Source of the DNA: Victivallales bacterium
GTDB lineage: Bacteria > Verrucomicrobiota > Lentisphaeria > Oligosphaerales > Oligosphaeraceae
Direction of reading: 5' to 3'
Assembly (NCBI GenBank): GCA_017543165.1
Contig: JAFYGL010000273.1
Coordinates: 1-11,734, forward strand
Length of the DNA: 11,734 nt
Under the pieces are notes generated by a model, which saw only the letters and a list, made by a program, of their open reading frames with translations, was not told where the DNA came from and did no database searches. The position numbers and the translations under genes were made by a program. Of the stretch, positions 6,379 to 11,734 are shown piece by piece (the stretch's first letter is position 1; each line of letters opens with the position of its first letter).

Positions 6379-8040
6379 ATGGACGCAAAATTCAAAAAGC
6401 AAGCTGATCAATTCATCCGCGAGGAAACACAGTTCCACCTTGGTTTTCTGCCCACGGAGCAATCCAATCCAAAGAGCAGGACATTGCAGGCGGATTTCAA
6501 GAAGTCAGCCTCAAAAGGCGTGGCATGCCTGCAGAGGATTGACAGGGATGTGCTGGAAATGCTGCGGCGCGTCATGGTGTCCAAAAACTACAGCAAGCTG
6601 GTGAGCCAGGGGCTCAAGACAATACGCAATGGCGGGCGCATCATATTCTCTGGTTGCGGGGCGACTGGCAGGCTGAGCATATTGCTGGAGGCAATGTGGC
6701 GCAAATACTGCGCGGAGAACAAGGCCGCCGCAAAATATGCGGATTCCGTGGAAAGCATCATGACGGGCGGCGACTTTGCGCTTATCCGCTCGGTGGAGTT
6801 CTTTGAGGACTACGCCACATTCGGCAAGCGCCAGGTGGAGGAGGCGAATATGTGCGAAAAGGACATGCTGGTGGCGATTACCGAAGGCGGCGAAACCTCG
6901 TCGGTGCTGGGCTCGCTTTATGAAGCGGCTGACAGGGGATGCGCCGTGTTCCTTCTTTTCAACAATCCAGCAGATGTGCTGGCGGCCCATCTGGAGCGCT
7001 CCCGCCGCGCAATTGAGGACAAGCGTGTCTGCGTGCTGGATTTGCACTGCGGGCCAATGGCGCTGGCGGGTTCCACACGCATGCAGGCCACCACTTCCGA
7101 GCAATATGTGGCGGGCGCGGCGCTGGAGACCATCATGCACAAGCTGATGCGCCTTCCTGAAGTGGACTATGTCCAGGCATTCGAGGATTTGCTGACCTCG
7201 CTGGAGCAGCCAGGCAACGTCAGGAACATGGCAAGATACATCTGCTTCGAGGCGAGAACCTACAGGAATGGCGGCAAGATGACATATTTTGCGGATGATT
7301 TCCTGCTGGACATATTTACCGACACCACGGAACGCTCCCCAACCTTCATGCTGCCGCCATTCAAGAAATGCGATGACAAGGTCTCGCCGCAGCCTTGGAC
7401 TTTTGTGAAGAACCCGCTGTATTCAACTGCCGAGGCCTGGTCAAAGGCATTGAACCGCAGGCACAGGTGCCTGGACTGGACGCCAGAGGACTATGTGGCA
7501 ATGGGCGCGGGGGACAAGATTGCCAAGCGCCCGCCAGCAATCAGCAAGGACGAGATGCTGAAGATACTCATCGGCAACGAGAATGTGGAGGAGCGCTGTG
7601 GCGGGCCTGACGATGCGGCTGTGCTGATTTCCGTTGGCGCACCAAGCAGGGAGTTGAAACGGGCATTCTCCAAATACGCGGTGGATTTTGCAAAGAAGGG
7701 CTTCCTGCATCTCAACCAGGATGCCCCAGGCTTCGCAATTCAGGCAAAATGCGCCAAAGGCGCGCTTTCATTGCTGGAGCATCTTGCGCTCAAGCTGGCC
7801 CTGAATACAATATCCACTGGCGTAATGACCATGCTGGGGCGCGTGACAGGCAACTGGATGAGCTGGGTGGATTGCACCAACAAGAAACTGCTGGACAGGG
7901 GCACCAGATTGCTGGTTGAGCTGGGCGGCGTAGATTACCGCACCGCATGCGAAACACTCTTTGAGGCGATAGACGAGGTGGCGAAAATCAAGGGGCCAAA
8001 GCCCTCCCCCGTGCAGGTCGCCCTGGCAAAACTGCGGTAA
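6379..8040 (+). CDS. Double-SIS protein of the MurQ / glucokinase-regulator (GCKR) group
   Basis: A 553-residue cytoplasmic protein with two sugar-isomerase (SIS) modules. Module 1 contains IIFSGCGATGRLSILLEA (88-105), GGDFALIRSVEFFED (130-144) and AITEGGETSSVLGSL (166-180). GPMALAGSTRMQATTSEQ (225-242) parallels the MurQ sugar-phosphate segment. Module 2 has AAVLISVGAPSREL (413-426), and near the end LNTISTGVMTMLGRVTGNWM (475-494) again parallels MurQ. MurQ is about 300 residues with one SIS domain, so length and duplication fit the GCKR type better. By eye, the MurQ catalytic Glu after GTSGR aligns with a Met here, while the later Glu of GAED is kept (Glu143), so etherase activity is doubtful; phosphosugar binding is likely. 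ATG 6379 lacks a clear ribosome site; an in-frame TTG at 6367 would add four residues. The M14 gene follows after 36 nt. Confidence 0.75.
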   Translation: MDAKFKKQADQFIREETQFHLGFLPTEQSNPKSRTLQADFKKSASKGVACLQRIDRDVLEMLRRVMVSKNYSKLVSQGLKTIRNGGRIIFSGCGATGRLSILLEAMWRKYCAENKAAAKYADSVESIMTGGDFALIRSVEFFEDYATFGKRQVEEANMCEKDMLVAITEGGETSSVLGSLYEAADRGCAVFLLFNNPADVLAAHLERSRRAIEDKRVCVLDLHCGPMALAGSTRMQATTSEQYVAGAALETIMHKLMRLPEVDYVQAFEDLLTSLEQPGNVRNMARYICFEARTYRNGGKMTYFADDFLLDIFTDTTERSPTFMLPPFKKCDDKVSPQPWTFVKNPLYSTAEAWSKALNRRHRCLDWTPEDYVAMGAGDKIAKRPPAISKDEMLKILIGNENVEERCGGPDDAAVLISVGAPSRELKRAFSKYAVDFAKKGFLHLNQDAPGFAIQAKCAKGALSLLEHLALKLALNTISTGVMTMLGRVTGNWMSWVDCTNKKLLDRGTRLLVELGGVDYRTACETLFEAIDEVAKIKGPKPSPVQVALAKLR

Positions 8041-8076
8041 TAATGTGGGCGCCGACGTAAACAACAAGGAGAAACT

Positions 8077-9102
8077 ATGGCAAGGAATGTTCCTGAATGG
8101 TGGATAAGTTCCAACGAGGCGGTCAAGGAATATCTATATCGCGTTGCGAAGAAGGGCAGGGTTTCCGTGGCGGGGCATTCCGCAGGCGGCAGGGAGATTC
8201 TGATGTACGAGTATGGCGAGAAGGAGGACTTGCCGCAGAAGGTCAGTTTCTCCTCTGCGTATGCGGCGAAGAAGCCAGAGTTGTACACCCGTGCTTCAGA
8301 GCGCAGGAAGCCAGTGCTATTTATCTACGCTGCGATACATGGCGCGGAAATTGAGGGATGCGCCTCGCTAATGAATCTGGTGAACCTGCTGGAGAAGGGC
8401 TATGATTTGCTTGGCAGGGAGAACGAGGCGCTGCTGTCGCTGGCAAGGCAGTATCGGCTGGTGATCGTGCCATTGAGCCAGCCTGATGGCAGGGCGCGTT
8501 TCAAGTTGGATGCCTTGCAGGGCGAGAGCCTGGAGACGTTCCAGTTCTATGCCCATGGCATCTGGAAGGATGGCAGGCCCTGCACATATCCATGGCACAA
8601 GGAGGTCATGCCTCTGCCAGTTTCCGAAATGAAGCAACTGGGCGCCTATTTCAATGACAACGGCGTGAATTGCCAGCATGACGACTTTTTCGGCGACATG
8701 CAGCCTGAAGTCAGGACACTGGTGGATATTGTGCACGCGGAAAGGCCTGACTGCATTCTATCCTGCCATGCATGCGAGGCGGAGCCAGGCTTATGCGGCC
8801 CTGCATTCAGCATAACGCCTGCGGCGGACATGATGACTATCCAGATATCCAATCTCACCATAACGCACCAGACCGCCTGCAATTTGAGGCCATATTGCAA
8901 CATCAACATAAAGAAGCACAATTATTTCCTGTTGCAGGACATATTGTACCTTGCCTCGGGGGCGCTGCCATTGATGTACGAGTTCCAGCATGGCTGCGAC
9001 AATTTCCCCTACACCCTCCAGGAAATAGTTGATACGGGGCTGATTTTGTTCGAGGAAATCATGCGTTTCGGCGCGAAGAACAAGTTCATGCCGCGCTTCT
9101 GA
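8077..9102 (+). CDS. M14-family zinc metallopeptidase or amidase (carboxypeptidase-like), cytoplasmic
   Basis: This 341-residue protein has the M14 zinc layout: HGAE (His88, Glu91) in AAIHGAEIEG, a later zinc His231 in LSCHACEAEPG, and a candidate catalytic Glu302 in MYEFQHG. IVPLSQPDGR (130-139) matches the common NPDGR strand-loop. There is no signal peptide, unlike digestive carboxypeptidases, so the substrate is intracellular. At the position where classical enzymes have NR for binding a C-terminal carboxylate (GVDxNRN), this one reads GVNCQHD (196-202), suggesting an amidase or deacylase-type substrate. AAGGAG at 8066-8071 is 5 nt before the ATG. It follows the SIS gene by 36 nt and is probably co-transcribed. 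A role in muropeptide trimming (compare MpaA) is possible but unproven. Fold assignment is firm, substrate unknown. Confidence 0.82.
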   Translation: MARNVPEWWISSNEAVKEYLYRVAKKGRVSVAGHSAGGREILMYEYGEKEDLPQKVSFSSAYAAKKPELYTRASERRKPVLFIYAAIHGAEIEGCASLMNLVNLLEKGYDLLGRENEALLSLARQYRLVIVPLSQPDGRARFKLDALQGESLETFQFYAHGIWKDGRPCTYPWHKEVMPLPVSEMKQLGAYFNDNGVNCQHDDFFGDMQPEVRTLVDIVHAERPDCILSCHACEAEPGLCGPAFSITPAADMMTIQISNLTITHQTACNLRPYCNINIKKHNYFLLQDILYLASGALPLMYEFQHGCDNFPYTLQEIVDTGLILFEEIMRFGAKNKFMPRF

Positions 9103-9127
9103 AGGTGTGTGGCGACGGCATTTTTCA

Positions 9128-9265
9128 GGGACGAAAGGGACTAAAGGGACGAAAGGGACGAAAGGGACGAAGGGACTAAAGGGACGAAGGGACTAAATTT
9201 CTTGATTTTCGTCCCTTTCGTCCCTTTAGTCCCTTCGTCCCTTTAGTCCCTTTAGTCCCTTTAGT
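9128..9265. repeat. Opposed arrays of GGGACKAA(A) units forming a long imperfect hairpin
   Basis: The left arm (9128-9197) has eight GGGAC units of 8 or 9 nt, each followed by GAA(A) or TAAA. After an 11-nt A/T-rich spacer the right arm (9209-9265) holds six units in reverse complement (CGTCCC or AGTCCC separated by TT or TTT), then a last TTTAGT. The arms can form a hairpin of about 60 bp with mismatches at the variable G/T position. It lies 25 nt after the M14 stop and 19 nt before the next promoter module, so it could stop or insulate transcription. No T-run follows. Confidence 0.88.
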
Positions 9266-9284
9266 AAAAGTTATGGGATAGATG

Positions 9285-9335
9285 TGGAAAAAAATGATTT
9301 TGCCGCTTGCGAAACCTGTTACAGTTTGTTAAAAT
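9285..9335 (+). promoter_or_regulatory. Sigma70-type promoter of pseudopilin 2 (same module as at 2165-2214)
   Basis: TGGAAAAAAAT (9285-9295), TTGCC-GCTTGCG, -35 TTGCGA (9307-9312), 17-nt spacer ending ACAGTTTGT, -10 TAAAAT (9330-9335). Predicted start near 9342; leader about 34 nt. Block order and spacing match the pseudopilin 1 promoter within 1 nt, although leaders and gene bodies differ. Confidence 0.75.
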
Positions 9336-9375
9336 AAGACCAGCTATCGAAATTCTTAATCACGGGGATTTACTA

Positions 9376-10083
9376 ATGAAGAAGAGATTTACGCTTATTG
9401 AGTTGCTGGTTGTCATAGCAATCATTGCCATACTTGCGGCAATGTTGCTGCCGGCGTTGAGCAAGGCCAGGAGTAAGGCAAGGGCCGTTGGTTGCTCCAA
9501 CAATCTGAAACAGATTGGCCTTATGTGGGGAATGTATTGGTCTGAAACAGATCATGCCTGGTTCTTCAATGGCAACCAGAGCACATCAGCCTGGAAGAAT
9601 GAACAGCCTAATTACTGGTCCACATTTTTGCTGCATCATGGATATTCTCAAGAGTCAGGAAACTCTCCTATATGGTTTTGCCCCGAGAAAATGGGATCAT
9701 TTACTTTAGACAGAGCACGTTCTTATACTGCGCCTTATGGCAACACCAGTCAGAGCAAATGCTATTTCAATGTGACGCTTTGCGCTGAAAAGGCATCTGC
9801 CTCGCAATTGGGAATCTTGTTTGACGGCACTACAAAGGCAGGTTCGCCATATTATCGCATGGTGAACAATACGACCACAAGCGGAACATACGCAAGGCCT
9901 TATATGGGGCACAATATGCGTTGTAGTGTTTTGTTTGCCGATTTGCACGCACTGCAGCCCAATAAAGGTGAATTGAAGGAGGTATATACCTTCAATGGTG
10001 TTTTTTCGGCAACAAGCACAGCTTCCATAAAATTGGTGCAAGCGTGTGTCGAGCCAGGTGTGGAGGCGTATTTAGCCCTTTAA
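9376..10083 (+). CDS. Type IV pseudopilin-like protein with H-X9-D motif (pseudopilin 2)
   Basis: The 235-residue product begins MKKR, then the same [20 protein letters not shown] helix and PALSKAR as pseudopilin 1: residues 5-32 are identical between the two, with many silent differences in the DNA. The extracytoplasmic part (from about 50) is unrelated to pseudopilin 1 and rich in aromatic residues and Asn/Ser. [12 protein letters not shown] (179-190) fits the H-X9-DG motif except that Leu190 replaces Gly. The residue before the predicted cut is Arg, not Gly. GGGGA at 9364-9368, 7 nt before ATG 9376, fixes the start; an in-frame upstream opening from 9307 would start within the -35. It is followed after 19 nt by the glycosidase-like gene without a terminator, so the two probably share the 9285 promoter. 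Confidence 0.88.
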   Translation: MKKRFTLIELLVVIAIIAILAAMLLPALSKARSKARAVGCSNNLKQIGLMWGMYWSETDHAWFFNGNQSTSAWKNEQPNYWSTFLLHHGYSQESGNSPIWFCPEKMGSFTLDRARSYTAPYGNTSQSKCYFNVTLCAEKASASQLGILFDGTTKAGSPYYRMVNNTTTSGTYARPYMGHNMRCSVLFADLHALQPNKGELKEVYTFNGVFSATSTASIKLVQACVEPGVEAYLAL

Positions 10084-10102
10084 TGAAATAAGGAACAGAA
10101 TA

Positions 10103-11443
10103 ATGAAGAGATTTTTTGCATTGATGATTTGTCTTTGCCTGTGTGCCATGGCCGTGGACAAGAAGGCGTTTTTCAGCGGGCCCACTCAGGTTCCCGCGAA
10201 CTTGCCAGCCGATGAGCTTTTCCCGAAGGGGCAGCTTCTTCCCTTTGGCTTCTACAGTTTTGGCGGCGGCAGCGACAACAAGAGAGGCGAACTTCTTACG
10301 GAGGAGCAGCGCCATGCGGACCAGGACTACATCACCAAGAACGGCTGCATCACTTTGATTGGCCCTGCTTACGAATTGAATGACTGCGTTATTGCGGATG
10401 CGAAGCGCAGCGGCCTCAAGTGCGCATACACGATGCACTCCATAGGCAAGGAGGCATTCCTGGTGGACGGCTACAACCTGGGCAGCAAGGACGGCATTGC
10501 CAAGATGCTGAAGGAAAAAGGCAAAATCAACTATGACGGCGTACGCGCGGAGATAGCCAACATAATGAAGGCAGTCGGCAACAACAAGGAAATCGCGGTA
10601 TGGAACCTGGTTCCTGAGGAGGTGCGCCCCTGGAAGAAGGCGGAACTGGAAACATTGAAGTTCGTGGCGCAGACTGTCAGGGAACTGGATCCGTACAAGC
10701 GTCCTTGCGCGCTTTATCTGCCAAACCACTATGGCTCCAAAACCATGGCGAGTTTCTTCCCTCTGCTGGACATCAGCTGGCGCGGCATGTATGTGAACTA
10801 TGCTGGCAAGAAGGACCAGCGCATCTGGGCGCGCTGGTGCATCGAGCAGCAGCTGATTGCCATCAAGGACCAGCCAGGCGCGGTTTGCTGGGGCCTGCCT
10901 GAGATGTTCCAGAACCCAAAGGACCCAGCAGATGCGAAGAACATACCCACCTGGGTGCGCCATGACGTGTACGTTGCGCTGGCAGCTGGCGCAAAGGGCA
11001 TTCTGATCTTCTCTGGCAGCAGGCGCGGCAAGTTCGCCGAGAACAGGAAGATCTATCTGGACGCATATCTGCAGGTTTCCAAGGAATTGAACGGTCCCAA
11101 GGCACTGGCGCAGATCTATATGTTCGGCGCACCAAAGGATGATTTGACTCTAAGCATCACGGAGGGGCCAGAGAGCATACATTTCAACAACCAGAAGACC
11201 GAGATTGATGCGTCTCCGCTGTGCATGTCCAACATGGCATGGAAGAATGCCCGCTATCTGACCATAGTGAACTCCTGCGACAAGCAGGTCACCGCCATGC
11301 TGGATGGACTGCCATACGGCAGCGATGTGGGCATTGAGGATGTGATGGCGGACAAACCGAACTTCATGGTGGTGCCGGAAGGCAATACCGAGTTGGTGTT
11401 CAAGCCATGGGAAGTCAAGATCCTCAAGGTTTACTGCAAATAA
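10103..11443 (+). CDS. Secreted TIM-barrel glycoside hydrolase-like protein
   Basis: A 446-residue protein with a Sec signal peptide: KR at 2-3, hydrophobic 4-16, likely cut after AMA17. No proper lipobox despite Cys residues in the core. Residues about 40-330 read as a beta/alpha barrel: LLPFGFYSFGGG strand, IAVWNLVPEEVRPWKK (164-179; Glu172/Glu173 at a plausible acid/base position), CALYLPNHYG, DISWRGMYVNY, AVCWGLPEMFQ (260-270; Glu267 a candidate nucleophile) and ALAAGAKGILIFSG (292-305). A C-terminal beta domain (about 345-446) ends in LVFKPWEVKILKV, typical of glycosidase accessory domains. The exact GH family is not clear; clan A (GH2/35/42-like) is my guess. AGGA at 10091-10094 is 8 nt before the ATG. 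It follows pseudopilin 2 by 19 nt, suggesting joint export or surface polysaccharide use. Confidence 0.7.
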   Translation: MKRFFALMICLCLCAMAVDKKAFFSGPTQVPANLPADELFPKGQLLPFGFYSFGGGSDNKRGELLTEEQRHADQDYITKNGCITLIGPAYELNDCVIADAKRSGLKCAYTMHSIGKEAFLVDGYNLGSKDGIAKMLKEKGKINYDGVRAEIANIMKAVGNNKEIAVWNLVPEEVRPWKKAELETLKFVAQTVRELDPYKRPCALYLPNHYGSKTMASFFPLLDISWRGMYVNYAGKKDQRIWARWCIEQQLIAIKDQPGAVCWGLPEMFQNPKDPADAKNIPTWVRHDVYVALAAGAKGILIFSGSRRGKFAENRKIYLDAYLQVSKELNGPKALAQIYMFGAPKDDLTLSITEGPESIHFNNQKTEIDASPLCMSNMAWKNARYLTIVNSCDKQVTAMLDGLPYGSDVGIEDVMADKPNFMVVPEGNTELVFKPWEVKILKVYCK

Positions 11444-11472
11444 ATAAGTGAGAAATAAACGGCGTCATTTCA

Positions 11473-11496
11473 ACGCAGAGGCGCAGAGACGCAGAG
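11473..11496. repeat. Three tandem 8-nt repeats (ACGCAGAG / GCGCAGAG / ACGCAGAG)
   Basis: Three exact-length units stand 29 nt after the glycosidase-like stop. The window ends with the reverse complement of the last unit and its flank (11719-11734 against 11490-11505, 15 of 16 matching), so these repeats look like the left border of a larger inverted element. CGCAGAG-rich repeats of this kind are seen between genes in many PVC bacteria and cyanobacteria. Confidence 0.85.
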
Positions 11497-11509
11497 ATTT
11501 TTAGATTTC

Positions 11510-11685
11510 GCTCTGTTCCTCAAGAGGATAGGTAATGGGCAGTTCGGCCCCGCTGGGGCCGTGGGTTCTAGCTGTGCATGTTCCCCAGGCGTCGCTTCGC
11601 TCCGCCTGGGGATGCAAGCAATACTACAGACCTCGGCCCCAGCGGGGCCGAACTGCCCATAACCTACCCTCTTGGGGAACAGAGC
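11510..11685. repeat. 176-nt palindromic element with 52-nt arms (MITE/REP-like)
   Basis: Arms 11510-11561 and 11634-11685 are reverse complements with 3 mismatches in 52 positions; they include GGCAGTTCGGCCCCGCTGGG and its complement. A second stem lies inside: CCCCAGGCG (11583-11591) with CGCCTGGGG (11603-11611) around an 11-nt loop, extended by GCAT/ATGC after a 3-nt bulge. Each half-arm also contains CGGCCCCGCTGGGGCCG, itself self-complementary. No transposase is visible. If transcribed it would fold into a long rod and could act as a terminator for the upstream gene. Confidence 0.9.
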
Positions 11686-11734
11686 ATTAGATTTATATTT
11701 TGGAATATCCAATTGACTTCTAAAAAACTCTGCG

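Noticed and set aside
6379..8040. Plain MurQ etherase
   Set aside because: The protein is almost twice too long, has two SIS modules, and seems to lack a catalytic Glu after the GxTGR loop.
9128..9265. CRISPR array
   Set aside because: Units are 8-9 nt, contiguous, without spacers, and invert halfway; this is a tandem/inverted repeat.
9307..9375. Upstream start for pseudopilin 2
   Set aside because: It overlaps the promoter and would destroy the short basic prepilin leader; ATG 9376 has a good ribosome site.
10130..10153. Lipoprotein signal in the glycosidase-like protein
   Set aside because: Several Cys lie in the hydrophobic core but none is preceded by a proper lipobox; a Sec signal with AMA cleavage fits better.
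9992..10963. Minus-strand open frame of 323 codons opposite the glycosidase-like gene
   Set aside because: The plus-strand gene has a signal peptide, ribosome site and operon context; the antisense product looks like a GC-driven shadow.
11470..11712. Minus-strand 80-codon open frame across the terminal palindrome
   Set aside because: It consists of the inverted repeat itself and has no ribosome site or recognisable protein features.

Overview
The window looks like chromosomal DNA from a Gram-negative PVC-group bacterium, most likely a Lentisphaerota (Victivallales-type) organism. The strongest clue is a pair of pseudopilin genes with nearly the same N-terminus ([20 protein letters not shown]...) followed by unrelated bodies that each carry an H-X9-D motif, a protein type greatly expanded in that phylum. 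An LPS-type heptosyltransferase agrees with a Gram-negative envelope. The lineage is inferred from family style, not from a search.

Layout. (1) 1-1814, + strand: end of ribD, ribE and a HAD-IIA phosphatase, tightly packed as one riboflavin-type operon; a palindrome is built into the 3' end of ribD. (2) 1815-2264: AT-rich non-coding DNA ending in a clear sigma70-type promoter. (3) 2265-3185: pseudopilin 1, a GAAA-capped hairpin and a strong intrinsic terminator. (4) 3207-5958: a WaaF-like heptosyltransferase overlapping an ABC exporter, closed by a bidirectional terminator. (5) 6016-6258, - strand: a small soluble protein of unknown role with its own promoter. (6) 6379-9102: a double-SIS protein of the MurQ/glucokinase-regulator group followed by a cytoplasmic M14 metallopeptidase. 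(7) 9128-9265: GGGACKAA(A) tandem units in two opposed arms, forming a long hairpin. (8) 9285-11443: the same promoter module as in (2), pseudopilin 2 and a secreted glycosidase-like protein. (9) 11473-11734: ACGCAGAG repeats framing a palindrome with 52-nt arms; the element appears to be cut by the window edge.

How the parts fit. Riboflavin formation needs a phosphatase between the RibD and RibE/RibH steps, so the HAD gene is a natural candidate. The heptosyltransferase and exporter probably act in building and moving an envelope glycolipid. The SIS protein and the M14 enzyme form a probable two-gene cytoplasmic unit, perhaps in amino-sugar or muropeptide metabolism. Pseudopilin 2 and the glycosidase are probably co-transcribed and exported.

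The least ordinary signals are non-coding: a near-identical promoter module before both pseudopilin genes, and three different kinds of palindromic repeat element at gene ends.
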